A stretch of 64,000 bases of DNA from positions 248,001 through 312,000 of the forward strand of contig JAQSYO010000002.1 of the NCBI GenBank assembly GCA_029256105.1. The letters are read 5' to 3'. Made by a program: the position numbers and the translations under genes. The notes beneath the pieces were generated by a model. It saw nothing but the letters and a program-made list of their open reading frames with translations, was not told the origin of the DNA and did no database searches. Position 1 is the stretch's first letter. Every line of letters begins with the position of its first letter. The DNA is from Herbinix sp. Its GTDB lineage: Bacteria; Bacillota; Clostridia; Lachnospirales; Lachnospiraceae. Of this stretch, positions 32,995-43,900 are shown in pieces.

Positions 32995-33641
32995 TGAATG
33001 CTACGATAGAAGGAATAAATCAAATTTCATTTCAAGATATAACGGAGCATCTGCTTACAGAGGAAAAACCTTCAACTTATATCAACATGTTATCAAAAAG
33101 AGAGCTATTTAACGAATATCCGTTCAAAATGCTACAGATGTTGAGAAAAACGGAACAATCAGTAAAATATCATCCAGAGGGAAATGTATGGAATCATACA
33201 ATGCTTGTACTCGATGAAGCGGGAAAAGTACGCAACCAAAGTAAGGATCCAAAGACTCTGATGTGGGCAGCGTTATTACATGACATTGGAAAACCCGATA
33301 CTACTAGGACGCGTAGGGGCAGAATAACCTCCTATGATCATGATAAAGAAGGGGAAAAATTATGCATTGATTTTCTGCATGCATTAACAGATGATGAGGA
33401 ATTTGTACAAAAAGTAGCAGCCTTAGTAAGGTACCATATGCATATGCTTTATGTTTTGAAGGAGCTTCCATATGCTGATACAAATAATATGCTTCGTAGG
33501 GTTGATATCCATGAAATTGCGCTATTATGCCGCTGTGACCGTCTTGGCAGAGCCGGTGCTGATATTGAAGCGGAAGAGGTGGAGTATAGAGAGTTCTTAA
33601 CAAGGTTGGAACTGATGATGGAGCATAAATTAAAGACATAA
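32994..33641 (+). CDS. HD-domain phosphohydrolase, tRNA nucleotidyltransferase HD type
   Basis: The 215-residue protein has an HDIG-type domain with the metal ligands H (in W-N-H-T-M, about residue 65) and H-D (in L-L-H-D-I-G-K-P, about residue 94), then H-D-K-E-G-E, R-Y-H-M and R-C-D-R-L-G-R. This set is close to the HD domain found in CCA-adding enzymes and related 2',3'-cyclic phosphodiesterases. No nucleotidyltransferase domain is present, so it is a stand-alone HD hydrolase, likely for nucleotides. The start overlaps the stop of the upstream small gene. Confidence 0.85.
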   Translation: MNATIEGINQISFQDITEHLLTEEKPSTYINMLSKRELFNEYPFKMLQMLRKTEQSVKYHPEGNVWNHTMLVLDEAGKVRNQSKDPKTLMWAALLHDIGKPDTTRTRRGRITSYDHDKEGEKLCIDFLHALTDDEEFVQKVAALVRYHMHMLYVLKELPYADTNNMLRRVDIHEIALLCRCDRLGRAGADIEAEEVEYREFLTRLELMMEHKLKT

Positions 33642-33678
33642 TTAATATTACGAATATCATTCTCTGCAAAATATAGGG

Positions 33679-33782
33679 AGGACTTTATCTTTTGATCTTT
33701 TGTATAGTTATGCAATAAGCTGTTAATTCCTGCCAGGTTTATGCATAATTACAAAAAGAAGAGGAAATAAAGTCCTTTTTTA
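33679..33782 (+). terminator. large imperfect hairpin with T-run, after the HD gene
   Basis: AGGACTTTAT (33679-33688) pairs with ATAAAGTCCT (33767-33776). Inside it a longer imperfect pairing continues to TATGCA on each side. The right side is followed by T-rich sequence, so it can act as a terminator. The rest of 33642-33963 holds no gene. Confidence 0.5.
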
Positions 33783-33963
33783 TACAATGCAGTCGAATCA
33801 TTACATAATCTTGATGCAAATATATTAAATATGCCGAAATATGGTTAACCACGCTCTTTCACAAAAAAATCGCTGGATTTTTTATAGTAAGTACCGTATA
33901 ATGAAAACTAATAATTCATAATTATTATAAGCAATTTTGAATATAAGGAAGAGGTTAATTGAA

Positions 33964-34866
33964 ATGGCAGAGAGCTATATATATACCATCATGAAAAAGG
34001 AAAGTCTTGCTAATTCTATTTATCTTATGGATATAAAAGCCCCCAGAGTTGCAAAAAAATGTTTTCCGGGGCAATTTGTAATTGTTAAAATGGATGAAAA
34101 GGGAGAAAGAATTCCTTTGACGATATGTGATTATGACAGAGAAGCAGGAACGGTAACCATAGTGTTTCAAGCGCTTGGATCATCAACGCAGTTAATGGCT
34201 AGTTATGAAGAAGGAGAGGCTTTCCGAGATTTTACCGGTCCGTTAGGTCACAGATCTGAATTGATTGATTTACCCAGAGAAGAATTATCTTCGAAAAAGA
34301 TTTTATTCATTGCGGGAGGTGTGGGTGCAGCACCTGTCTACCCGCAGGTAAAATGGATGAAGGAAAACGGATATGATGTGGATTGTATTATCGGTGCAAG
34401 AAATAAAGATTTAATCATTTTAGAAAATGAAATGAAGAAATGGGCAAAAGATTTATACATAACTACAGATGACGGTTCCTATGGCTTTAAAGGCAATGTA
34501 AATGATTGCATTAAGGATTTGGTGAATAATCAGGGTAAGAAGTATGATTTAATCATCGCAATCGGACCAATGATTATGATGAAATTTGTAAGTATTTTAA
34601 CAAAAGAATTAGGAATTAGAACAATCGTAAGTATGAATCCTGTAATGGTAGATGGCACTGGTATGTGTGGTGCTTGCAGGTTAACAATAGGGAATGAAGT
34701 GAAGTTCGCCTGTGTAGATGGACCTGAATTTGATGGACATCTGGTGAATTTCGACGAAGCAATGAAAAGACTTCAAATGTATAAATCGGAAGAGGGTAAA
34801 ATAGTACTCCGAGAAAAAGAAGGAGCTACACACCATCATCCAGGCTGTGAGTGCCATGAAGAATAA
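33964..34866 (+). CDS. nfnA: ferredoxin-NADP oxidoreductase subunit alpha (NfnA / sulfide dehydrogenase type)
   Basis: The 300-residue flavoprotein has an FAD domain with R-I-P-L-T-I-C-D-Y, the nucleotide-binding part with F-I-A-G-G-V-G-A-A-P-V-Y-P-Q, and a C-terminal [2Fe-2S] site with G-M-C-G-A-C-R and a later Cys in F-A-C-V-D-G-P-E-F. With NfnB it forms the electron-bifurcating transhydrogenase that makes NADPH from NADH and reduced ferredoxin. The ATG at 33964 follows AGAGGT; a TTG frame to 33937 has no ribosome binding site. The C-terminus has an added H-H-H-P-G-C-E-C-H segment, a possible metal site. The partner lies 293 bases downstream behind an unusual repeat array. Confidence 0.9.
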   Translation: MAESYIYTIMKKESLANSIYLMDIKAPRVAKKCFPGQFVIVKMDEKGERIPLTICDYDREAGTVTIVFQALGSSTQLMASYEEGEAFRDFTGPLGHRSELIDLPREELSSKKILFIAGGVGAAPVYPQVKWMKENGYDVDCIIGARNKDLIILENEMKKWAKDLYITTDDGSYGFKGNVNDCIKDLVNNQGKKYDLIIAIGPMIMMKFVSILTKELGIRTIVSMNPVMVDGTGMCGACRLTIGNEVKFACVDGPEFDGHLVNFDEAMKRLQMYKSEEGKIVLREKEGATHHHPGCECHEE

Positions 34867-34920
34867 ACATACTTTAATAACCAACTCTGGGAGAGGTGAA
34901 ATCCTATCCCAAAAAGTATA

Positions 34921-35148
34921 GGAGGGAATGCCCTCCAAAACCATGGAGGGATACCTTCAAAAGGTATAGGAGAGTAAACCCACCAAGAACATGGAGGAAA
35001 ATCCTCCAAGAACATGGAGGAAAATCCTCCAAAAAACATGGGAGGAAAATCCTCCAAAAAAACATGGGAGGAAAATCCTCCAAAAAAACATGGGAGGAAA
35101 ATCCTCCAAAAAAACATGGGAGGAAAATCCTCCAAAAAAACATGGAGG
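34921..35148 (+). repeat. array of Shine-Dalgarno hairpins between nfnA and nfnB
   Basis: GGAGGAAAATCCTCC, a perfect 6-bp hairpin (GGAGGA/TCCTCC) around AAA, occurs six times at 34993, 35016, 35041, 35067, 35093 and 35119, with the start-to-start distance growing from 23 to 26 bases. Upstream are two diverged relatives, GGAGGGAATGCCCTCC (34921-34936) and ACCTTCAAAAGGT near 34953. Downstream the last unit (35144) keeps only GGAGG and serves as the ribosome binding site for nfnB. Each unit also contains an ATG. The linkers are A-rich (AAAAAAACATG). All three plus frames are open through the core. Confidence 0.9.
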
Positions 35149-35159
35149 ATTGCATATAA

Positions 35160-36545
35160 ATGGATGTTTTAAAGAAGGTCCCAGTAAGGGAACAAGATCC
35201 AAAGATTAGGGCAACCAATTTTAAAGAGGTTTGTCTTGGATATAATATGGAAGAAGCTCAAGAAGAAGCCTCACGCTGCATACAATGTAAAAATCCGAAA
35301 TGTGTAGCCGGATGTCCGGTCTCCATTGATATTCCAGGATTTATTAAAGAGATTGTTAATGGAGATGTAGAAACTTCCTTCAAAGTATTAGGTAAATATT
35401 CATCACTTCCTGCTGTATGCGGTAGAGTTTGTCCGCAGGAATCACAGTGTGAGGAACGGTGTATCCGTGGTATTAAAGGTGATCCGGTCTCCATTGGAAA
35501 GTTAGAGCGTTTTGCAGCAGATTGGGCGATGGAGCATGAGATTAAGCCTGAGATGCCAAAGGAGTTTAATGGCAGGAAAGTAGCTGTAATCGGAGCAGGA
35601 CCGGCGGGTCTTACCTGTGCAGGCGATCTTGCGAAATTAGGGTATGATGTAACCATATTCGAGGCATTACATGAGCCGGGTGGAGTATTGGTTTACGGAA
35701 TTCCAGAATTCAGACTTCCGAAAGACGATGTTGTAAAGAAGGAAATTAATAATGTGAAGGCTCTTGGAGTAAAGATCGAGACAAATGTTGTTATTGGTAA
35801 ATCAACTACAATTGATGAATTGATGGAAGAAGAAGGCTTTGAAGCAGTATTTATTGGTTCTGGAGCAGGACTTCCGAAGTTCATGGGTATTCCGGGAGAG
35901 AATGCCAATGGTGTTTTTTCAGCAAATGAATATCTTACTCGTAGTAATTTAATGAAAGCCTTTGACAACAGTTATGATACTCCAATCATTGCTGGAAAGA
36001 AGGTAGCAGTGGTTGGTGGTGGAAATGTCGCTATGGATGCTGCTCGAACAGCATTAAGACTTGGAGCAGAGGTATATATTGTTTATCGAAGAGGTGAGGA
36101 AGAACTTCCCGCAAGAATTGAAGAAGTACACCATGCGAAGGAAGAAGGAATTATTTTCAAACTTTTAACCAATCCGAAGGAAATTCTTGTGAATGAAAAT
36201 GGATGGGTATCAGGAATGCTTTGTGTAGAGATGGAACTGGGGGAACCGGATGAATCAGGAAGAAGAAAGCCTGTCGAAAAGAAGGACTCCGACTTTATAA
36301 TTGAACTTGACACTGTAATCATGTCCTTGGGTACAAGCCCTAATCCATTAATTTCATCAACTACTAGAGGGTTGAATACAAATAAATATAAATGTATCAT
36401 AGCAGACGAAGAAACGGGCTTAACATCACGTGAAGGCGTTTTTGCTGGTGGTGACGCGGTTACGGGAGCGGCTACAGTAATACTTGCAATGGGGGCAGGG
36501 AAAGCAGCAGCAGTCGGAATTGATAATTACTTGAAATCAAAATAA
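35160..36545 (+). CDS. nfnB: NADPH-dependent glutamate synthase-like / NfnB subunit
   Basis: The 461-residue protein has an N-terminal pair of [4Fe-4S] Cys motifs (C-I-Q-C-K-N-P-K-C, then C-G-R-V-C-P-Q-E-S-Q-C and C-I-R-G), an FAD site V-I-G-A-G-P-A-G-L-T near residue 143 and an NADP site V-V-G-G-G-N-V-A-M-D near residue 286. This is the homotetrameric GltA / NfnB type. Beside nfnA it is best read as the bifurcating subunit rather than a glutamate synthase small subunit; no gltB-like glutamate synthase large subunit is present. The ribosome binding site is the last half-unit of the hairpin array, 11 bases before the ATG, which is long. Confidence 0.92.
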   Translation: MDVLKKVPVREQDPKIRATNFKEVCLGYNMEEAQEEASRCIQCKNPKCVAGCPVSIDIPGFIKEIVNGDVETSFKVLGKYSSLPAVCGRVCPQESQCEERCIRGIKGDPVSIGKLERFAADWAMEHEIKPEMPKEFNGRKVAVIGAGPAGLTCAGDLAKLGYDVTIFEALHEPGGVLVYGIPEFRLPKDDVVKKEINNVKALGVKIETNVVIGKSTTIDELMEEEGFEAVFIGSGAGLPKFMGIPGENANGVFSANEYLTRSNLMKAFDNSYDTPIIAGKKVAVVGGGNVAMDAARTALRLGAEVYIVYRRGEEELPARIEEVHHAKEEGIIFKLLTNPKEILVNENGWVSGMLCVEMELGEPDESGRRKPVEKKDSDFIIELDTVIMSLGTSPNPLISSTTRGLNTNKYKCIIADEETGLTSREGVFAGGDAVTGAATVILAMGAGKAAAVGIDNYLKSK

Positions 36546-36582
36546 CTAAAGAAAATACGTTCTGGGGCGTATTGGAGGACTT

Positions 36583-38130
36583 ATGGGATATTTTGTGATT
36601 GACCTAACAGCCGGGATCGCTATAATAGCAGCAGCTATTTTCATTGTTGTGCTGCTTATTGTTTTTGTAGTTAAATTGAGAAATGGTCAGTTTAAACAGA
36701 ACCTGATGAATCAAGAATATCAAGATATGAAAGAGCGTTATCGAGAATTAGAAGATATTTATAATTCCTCACTTTCCTCCTTGAGTGACCTGACGGGTAA
36801 ATATGATGAACTGAGTAAAAACAAAGAAAGCATGAAGAAACTGGCATACACGGATTATTTGACAGAGCTACCAAATCGTGCTGCTTTTACTGAAATGTTA
36901 GATAATATTATGCTGACACTCCGAAGTGAAGAGACAATAGCGATTATGGACATTGATATTGATAATTTCAAAAATATCAATGACTCACTTGGACATTCTT
37001 ATGGAGATGAGCTTTTAATCGATGTAACCTATCGTTTAAAACAGGTTTTGGATGAAAATGATTACCTAGCTAGAATAGGCGGCGATGAATTTATCGTACT
37101 TACACAAAACCTTCAGGACACCGTATACTTTGAAGATAAAATCAAAAAAATAAAGAATGTATTTACGTATCCCTTTGTATTATCTACAAAAGAATATTTT
37201 GTAACGGTAAGTATTGGAGTTGCTTTTGCACCTAAGGATGGTAAAAGCTCACAATCTTTAATAAAGAATGTTGATTCTGCAATGTATGTTGCAAAAGCAA
37301 ACGGTAAAAACACACATGCTTACTTTGATTATTCCTTTAACCTTAAGCTTACTGAGAAGATTGAAACTCAGTCCGAGCTAAGAAAAGCAATCGAACGTAA
37401 TGAATTTGTTTTATTCTATCAAGCACAGATGGACCTGGAAACAAAACAAGTTGTAGGGTTTGAAGCACTGATACGTTGGAATCACCCAACAAAAGGTCTC
37501 GTTTTTCCGGATGAATTCATCTATCTTGCGGAAGAGACAGGATTGATTATACCAATTGGTAAATGGGTTTTACAGACTGCTTGTCAACAACTGAAACAAT
37601 GGTCAGAGGAATATCCAAACATAAAGATGGCGGTAAATCTATCTGCAAGACAATTTAAAGATAGAGAAATTGTAAAACTTGTTTATGATGTTATTGAGGA
37701 AACCGGCATTAATTCAAACAATTTGGAACTGGAGATTACAGAAACCATTGCTTTGGATGATATTGAATATACGATTGCAACAATTCATGAATTAAAGAAA
37801 ATAGGCGTAAAATTTTCCTTGGATGATTTCGGTACGGGGTACTCCTCCATGAATTATCTGAAGCGTCTTCCGGTAAGCAATTTAAAGATTGATAAGAGTT
37901 TTCTTGATACTGTGATGGAGGATCGATCTGATCAGAAGATTATACAGACGATTATTACACTTGCAAGAAATCTTGATTTAAATGTTATCGCGGAAGGTGT
38001 AGAGAACTTTGATCAAGAAGTTTTTCTTAAAGAAGCAAATTGTGATAAAGCGCAAGGCTTCTTATATAGCAAACCGATTCCTAAGGATTTAGCTGTTTTG
38101 TTTTTAAGAAAACAAGATGCTATATTGTAG
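36583..38130 (+). CDS. GGDEF-EAL protein (c-di-GMP turnover)
   Basis: The 515-residue protein has an N-terminal TM (about 7-29), a short coiled coil (about 40-85), a GGDEF domain with an intact I-G-G-D-E-F near residue 165, and an EAL domain with F-E-A-L-I-R-W near residue 292, [14 protein letters not shown] and A-E-G-V-E. Both active-site motifs are intact, so it could make and break c-di-GMP. The inhibitory RxxD site is not seen before GGDEF. It lies 38 bases after nfnB, with GGAGG before the ATG, and may belong to the same transcript. Confidence 0.93.
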   Translation: MGYFVIDLTAGIAIIAAAIFIVVLLIVFVVKLRNGQFKQNLMNQEYQDMKERYRELEDIYNSSLSSLSDLTGKYDELSKNKESMKKLAYTDYLTELPNRAAFTEMLDNIMLTLRSEETIAIMDIDIDNFKNINDSLGHSYGDELLIDVTYRLKQVLDENDYLARIGGDEFIVLTQNLQDTVYFEDKIKKIKNVFTYPFVLSTKEYFVTVSIGVAFAPKDGKSSQSLIKNVDSAMYVAKANGKNTHAYFDYSFNLKLTEKIETQSELRKAIERNEFVLFYQAQMDLETKQVVGFEALIRWNHPTKGLVFPDEFIYLAEETGLIIPIGKWVLQTACQQLKQWSEEYPNIKMAVNLSARQFKDREIVKLVYDVIEETGINSNNLELEITETIALDDIEYTIATIHELKKIGVKFSLDDFGTGYSSMNYLKRLPVSNLKIDKSFLDTVMEDRSDQKIIQTIITLARNLDLNVIAEGVENFDQEVFLKEANCDKAQGFLYSKPIPKDLAVLFLRKQDAIL

Positions 38131-38198
38131 ACGATTGTGAGATAATTTGAGAAGTAGTTGATTTAAAGTATGTTAGAAATCGATGAAGGAGAGGCTAA

Positions 38199-39023
38199 GT
38201 GAAACAATACACCAAAAAGGTTAACATGGGATTACTGTTTGTTTTGTTTCAGGCATTTTTATATGGAGCATTTCTTACTCTGGACCTTACTGGTGGTAGC
38301 ATTGATCTTTCCAAAATAATTAAATTTAGCATTATTATATTATGCTTTTGTTACGCACTTTTTAATAATATGAGTGCTGGCAGGAGCATAATTTGCTTTC
38401 CGGGTTCTCAAAATAAAGGTTTGCATTCATTCACGAAACGTAAGTCTCAGACGAAAAGCGATCATATTTCACAATGTCTTCAGGCAGCACTTTTCTTTAC
38501 AGTAATCTCAGATCTTTTTATTCTTATGTTGGATTATTATTTGTATGGTGTTTTGACTTTTATCCTTGTCCAGCTATTGTATGAAATGAAGCTTATCATG
38601 GTACAGAGGGCAAAGGTAAAGGGAAGAATTGACTTAGGCGTGCTACGAGTTTTAAGTATTCGCATTGCACTTCAAGTGAGTATTGCTGGTATAGTCTGTA
38701 TTATACTTCAACAGATGGGTCTGGTATTAGAGAATTTATTAATTGCAACTGTTTTCTATTTTATATGTATCTTAACGAATACAATTATTGCGATTAGAGT
38801 AGCAATTATTAACCCGAAGGCCAAAGAAAATGTTATTTTTGCTATCGGTATGTTTCTCTTTCTTCTTTGCGATATTAATGTCGGACTCTTTAACCTTTCT
38901 GGTTTTATTTCCATGCCAGAGAATCTGTATGCTCAGATTTATACTTTATCCTCAATTCTTATGTGGACATTTTACGCACCTGCGCAGGTTCTGATTGCGC
39001 TCAGCGTCAGACGGAGTTGGTAA
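38199..39023 (+). CDS. multi-pass membrane protein, possibly YhhN/lysoplasmalogenase-like
   Basis: The 274-residue protein has about eight TM segments. The part S-K-I-I-K-F-S-I-I-I-L-C-F near residue 37 and the S-D-L-F-I-L-M-L-D-Y-Y-L-Y-G block near residue 104 resemble the YhhN/TMEM86 pattern, in which members hydrolyse lysoplasmalogens; the match is weak and conserved acidic residues are only partly clear. The start is a GTG at 38199 behind GAAGGAG. It lies 68 bases after the GGDEF-EAL gene. A lone hairpin at 39053 may end the transcript. Confidence 0.6.
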   Translation: MKQYTKKVNMGLLFVLFQAFLYGAFLTLDLTGGSIDLSKIIKFSIIILCFCYALFNNMSAGRSIICFPGSQNKGLHSFTKRKSQTKSDHISQCLQAALFFTVISDLFILMLDYYLYGVLTFILVQLLYEMKLIMVQRAKVKGRIDLGVLRVLSIRIALQVSIAGIVCIILQQMGLVLENLLIATVFYFICILTNTIIAIRVAIINPKAKENVIFAIGMFLFLLCDINVGLFNLSGFISMPENLYAQIYTLSSILMWTFYAPAQVLIALSVRRSW

Positions 39024-39052
39024 GGCTGGCAAAATATACAAAAAAGGAGTAA

Positions 39053-39081
39053 AAGTTTATGTAAAAATATGGCATAAACTT
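39053..39081 (+). terminator. weak terminator hairpin
   Basis: A perfect 9-bp AT-rich stem AAGTTTATG/CATAAACTT (39053-39061 with 39073-39081). No clear T-run follows. Confidence 0.35.
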
Positions 39082-39224
39082 CTTGCTATTGACTACCATT
39101 TTTGTTACAATAACCTACATAAAACAATCTTTTTTGATAATCTAAATCTTAATTAATCAAGGTCTCTTTATTTATATTATTCTTTAGATAACAAATCATC
39201 CAGAATTTCAATACTCCCCAATTG

Positions 39225-39352
39225 CAGTATACCAAGGACTCAATATACCAAGAACTCAATATACCAAGAACTCAATATACCAAGAACTCAATATACCAAG
39301 GACTCAATATACCAAGGACTCAATATACCAAGGACTCAATATACCAAGAACT
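39225..39352 (+). repeat. eight copies of a 16-bp tandem repeat
   Basis: The unit CAATATACCAAGRACT is repeated eight times without spacers; copies differ only at the R (A or G) and in the first unit (CAGTATACC). A second, shorter repeat of TTCCAAAATCACAGTA follows at about 39403-39446. The repeats fill a non-coding gap of 625 bases (39024-39648); I see nothing else there. They have no start codon. Confidence 0.9.
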
Positions 39353-39648
39353 CAGTATTCAAAGTTTCATTACTCCAAGGTCTTTATATATTCTAAAATA
39401 AAATCACAGTATTCCAAAATCACAGTATTTCAAAATCACATATTTTGATCTGCTTTCCATGATTTTTATATTTACTACTAGACAAGAGTCCTTCCATTTA
39501 GAAGAATTTAAATATGAACATAGATAAATGTTCTTGTTCTTTCAATAATTCTATTTATTCTAAAATCCCATTAATATAACTCAATAAATACCCTAACAAA
39601 TAAATTAGTTTATTATCAATGTAAAAATAAAAAGGAGGATTTATACGA

Positions 39649-40608
39649 ATGATGCAAGTGCTTCGAGAAACAACAACCGATTATAATTCATTTGTTAATG
39701 AGATTACCGGTAAGGTTAAGAAAATGATGGGTGAGGAGTATTCGGTGCAAATTTATAAGGTTACGAAAAACAACTCAATGGAGCTTGACAGCTTAGTTTT
39801 ATTAAAGCAAGGCAAGAATTTTGCTCCCAATATTTATCTACTCCCATATTATGAAGCGTATGTAGAGGGGATAAGTATTAATGAATTGGCCCAACGATTA
39901 TGTGATATCTATAAAAACTGCACAATTCCGATTGTGGCTGAGGAATTTACCTATTCCTTTGAGGAAATGAAACCATATATTATTTATCGACTTGTAAGTT
40001 TTGATAGGAATAAAAAGCTATTGGAACAAGTCCCTCATATTAAATATTTGGATCTAGCAATCACCTTTCATTGTCTTGTACGTGATGATGACGATGGAAT
40101 AGGAACTATCCGTATTACCAACGAACATATGTTAAACTGGAGGACTTCACTTCAGGAATTACAGGTATTAGCAACGGGTAATACGAAGATACTATTTCCC
40201 TCTACAATAAGAAGTATGGATGAAGTAATTAAAGGAATGCTCACAGATGAGATGTTTCAAAGTGGAGATGATTTTAAAGAAGACATACTTGCGGGCATCT
40301 TAGGTGAGAAAATTAATAAGAATCAACATAAGATGTATATTCTATCAAATCTGAAAGGAATTAATGGAGCCTCCTGCCTATTATATGAAGATGTTTTGCG
40401 AGAATTCGCAAGACAAATCCAATCCGACTTTTATATACTTCCTAGCAGTATTCACGAGATCATTCTTGTTCCTTTTGACAAAACAATGAAAAAGGAGTCA
40501 TTAGCCGAGATGGTGAAGGACGTAAATCGTACACAAGTTGCCAGAGAGGAAGTATTATCCGATCGTGTTTACTATTTTTCGAGGAAAAATAATGCTATAA
40601 CAATGTAA
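39649..40608 (+). CDS. DUF5688-family protein (319 aa)
   Basis: The soluble 319-residue protein has the features of the DUF5688 family common in Lachnospiraceae: an N-terminal helix with I-T-G-K-V-K-K-M-M-G, the N-I-Y-L-L-P-Y-Y-E-A-Y block near residue 63, and the C-terminal N-L-K-G-I-N-G-A-S-C-L-L-Y and Y-I-L-P-S-S-I-H-E-I-I-L-V-P blocks. The family has no known function. AAGGAGG precedes the ATG. It is a single gene between the repeat region and pfor. Confidence 0.75.
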   Translation: MMQVLRETTTDYNSFVNEITGKVKKMMGEEYSVQIYKVTKNNSMELDSLVLLKQGKNFAPNIYLLPYYEAYVEGISINELAQRLCDIYKNCTIPIVAEEFTYSFEEMKPYIIYRLVSFDRNKKLLEQVPHIKYLDLAITFHCLVRDDDDGIGTIRITNEHMLNWRTSLQELQVLATGNTKILFPSTIRSMDEVIKGMLTDEMFQSGDDFKEDILAGILGEKINKNQHKMYILSNLKGINGASCLLYEDVLREFARQIQSDFYILPSSIHEIILVPFDKTMKKESLAEMVKDVNRTQVAREEVLSDRVYYFSRKNNAITM

Positions 40609-40916
40609 CAGCTAATTACAATTGGAATAAATCACCTTAATATTATAAAAAATGTCGATTTTATATATATTTCAACACATAAAATTGTATAAAATTCATT
40701 TCATGCAGAATAACTAACAAAAATTTATAAGATTTTTATAAGTTATACATATTTTATGTTTCAATATTTTTTACAATGTGTTATAATTATGAATCGACGA
40801 ATATAAACATAAATTGATTCTTATCAATTTGGTTTTGTTCATGTCAAGTGAGTTGTATAATAATCAATTCATCTTGTATAAACACAAACTCAGAAAGAAT
40901 TAAGGAGGACATTTCA

Positions 40917-43900
40917 ATGGCAAGGAAAATGAAAACTATGGATGGTAATAATGCAGCGGCTCACGTGTCTTATGCGTTTACCGATGTTGCAGCGATCTAT
41001 CCTATCACCCCTAGCTCAGTTATGGCCGAAGTGACTGATAAATGGTCAACAGAAGGCAGAAAAAACATATTTGGACAAGAGGTTAGGGTTGTTGAGATGC
41101 AGTCAGAAGCAGGCGCAGCTGGTACCGTTCACGGTTCTTTAGCAGCAGGTGCTTTAACAACTACTTTCACTGCATCACAAGGTTTATTACTAATGATCCC
41201 CAATATGTATAAAATCGCAGGTGAGTTACTGCCGGGCGTTATTAACGTATCAGCTCGTGCTTTAGCAAGTCATGCGTTATCAATTTTCGGTGATCACTCC
41301 GATATCTATGCATGCCGTCAAACCGGTTTTGCTTTTTTAGCAAGTAGCAATCCTCAGGAAGTTATGGACTTAGGTGCAGTAGCGCATTTGGCAGCAATCA
41401 AAGGAAGAATACCTTTCGTACATTTCTTTGACGGATTTAGAACTTCCCACGAAATTCAGAAAATTGAAGCTTGGGATTATGAAGATCTTAAGGAAATGGC
41501 TGATTTGGATGCAGTTGATGCATTCCGTCGTAACGCATTAAATCCTGAGCATCCAGTACTTAGAGGATCTGCTCAGAACCCTGACGTATTCTTCCAAGCA
41601 AGAGAAGCATGCAATACATATTATGATGCAGTTCCTGGCATCGTTGAAGAGTACATGGCAAAAGTAAATGCTAAAATTGGTACTGATTATAAATTATTCA
41701 ACTATTATGGTGCAGCAGATGCAGACCAAATTATCATCGCCATGGGTTCTGTAAGCGATACAGCAGAAGAAACCATTGATTTCATGAATGCGAACGGTTC
41801 TAAGGTTGGTCTTGTAAAGGTTCGTTTATATCGTCCTTTCAGCGCAAAGCACTTGATTGAAGCTATTCCTGCAACTGTTAAAAAAATTACTGTATTAGAT
41901 AGAACAAAAGAGCCAGGTTCTCTTGGCGAGCCATTGTTCTTAGATGTAGTAGCTGCTTTAAAGGATAGTGTGTTTAACAATACTCCTGTATTTAACGGCC
42001 GTTACGGTTTAGGCTCCAAGAATACAACTCCTGCACAGATTATTGCAGTATATGAGAATACAGCAAAGAAGACATTTACCATTGGTATTAATGATGATGT
42101 AACTCATTTATCCCTTGAGACAAAGGCTAGTCCTAATACAACACCGGAAGGAACTATTAGCTGTAAATTCTGGGGTCTTGGTGCAGATGGTACCGTTGGC
42201 GCTAATAAGAACTCCATTAAGATCATTGGCGATCATACAAGCATGTACGCTCAGGCTTACTTTGATTATGACTCCAAAAAATCTGGTGGTGTTACTATGT
42301 CCCACTTAAGATTTGGTAAGAAGCCGATTAAGTCTACCTACCTTATCACAGAAGCTAACTTTGTTGCCTGTCATAATCCTTCCTATGTTAGAAAATATAA
42401 CATGGTTCAGGAATTAAAAGATGGCGGTACCTTCTTACTCAACTGTGGTTGGGATATGGAAGAAATCGAGAGACATTTACCAGGTCAGGTTAAGCGTTAT
42501 ATTGCAGAACACAACATTAAATTCTTCACCATTGATGGTATCAGCATTGGTAAGGAAATTGGCTTAGGCGGACGTATTAATACAATACTTCAGTCAGCGT
42601 TCTTTAAACTTGCTAACATTATTCCGGTTGAGGAAGCTGTTAAATACATGAAGGATGCAGCAACCTATTCCTACAGCAAGAAGGGCGAAGCAATCGTTGC
42701 TATGAATCATACAGCAATTGATCGCGGTCTTACTGGTTTGAATGAAGTTATAGTTCCTGATAGCTGGAAAAATGCTCAGGATGAAGAAATACTATTAAAA
42801 GTTAGTGAAGGAAGAAAAGAAGTTGTTGATTTCGTTAACAATATCTTAACTCCTATCAATGCACAACAAGGTAATGATTTGCCAGTATCTACATTCCTTG
42901 CAGAAGCAAATGGTACTCTTCCTCAAGGTTCTGCTGCATTTGAAAAACGTGGTATTGCAGTTGATGTTCCTACTTGGGATCTTGAAAATTGTATTCAATG
43001 TAACTTCTGTTCTTATGTATGTCCTCACGCTGTAATCCGTCCGGTTGCATTAACTGCAGATGAGTCAGCGAATGCTCCTGAGGGAATGAAAAAGACAGCT
43101 ATGACTGGTGTTCCTGGAATGGAATTTGCAATGACTGTTTCCGTACTTGACTGTACCGGATGTGGATCTTGTGCGAATGTATGTCCAGGTAAGAAGGGCA
43201 ATAAAGCTCTTATTATGAACCCTCTAGAATCTCAATTAGCAGAGCAGAATATCTTTGAATATGGTTTATCTTTAGAGGAGAAACCAGAAGTTGCTGAGAA
43301 GTTTAAAGATGTTTCCGTAAAAGGTAGCCAGTTCAAACAACCATTACTCGAATTCTCCGGCGCATGTGCAGGTTGTGGTGAGACTCCTTATGCTAAATTA
43401 GTTACTCAATTATTTGGTGAAAGAATGTATATTGCAAACGCTACCGGATGTTCTTCAATCTGGGGTGGTTCCATGCCTTCCACACCTTATACTGTTAATA
43501 AAAAGGGTCAAGGTCCTGCATGGGCAAACTCCTTATTTGAAGATAATGCTGAGTTTGGTTTAGGTATGTCGCTTGCGCAACAAGCATTAAGAAGTAGATT
43601 AAAAGATAAAGTTGCAGCATTAGCAGCAACAACAGATAAAGATGATGTGAAGACAACAGCAGAAAGATATCTTTCTACCTATGACAATGGCCGTGAGAAT
43701 TCTGGCGCATCAAGCGCATTACTTAGAGTATTAGAATCTTGTGATGCTGCAGAAGCAAAGGATATCATTAAGGATAAGGACTTCTTATCCAAAAAATCTC
43801 AATGGATCTTTGGTGGAGACGGTTGGGCATATGATATCGGTTTCGGCGGTTTAGATCATGTAATTGCTAGTGGTCAGGATGTTAATATTTTAGTATTTGA

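Noticed and set aside
34921-35148. CRISPR-like array
   Set aside because: The period is 23-26 bases with A-rich linkers and no unique spacers, and no cas genes are near. It is a tandem repeat.
34836-35218. Long open frames on both strands through the hairpin array
   Set aside because: They are produced by the repeat itself and give repetitive peptides such as KNMGGKSSK or FFWRIFL; no ribosome site and start fit them as genes.
35160-36545. Glutamate synthase small subunit
   Set aside because: No large subunit gene is adjacent and the neighbour is an NfnA-like flavoprotein, so NfnB is the better reading.
39225-39352. CRISPR or iteron origin
   Set aside because: The 16-bp units abut without spacers, and no replication gene or DnaA box cluster is near.
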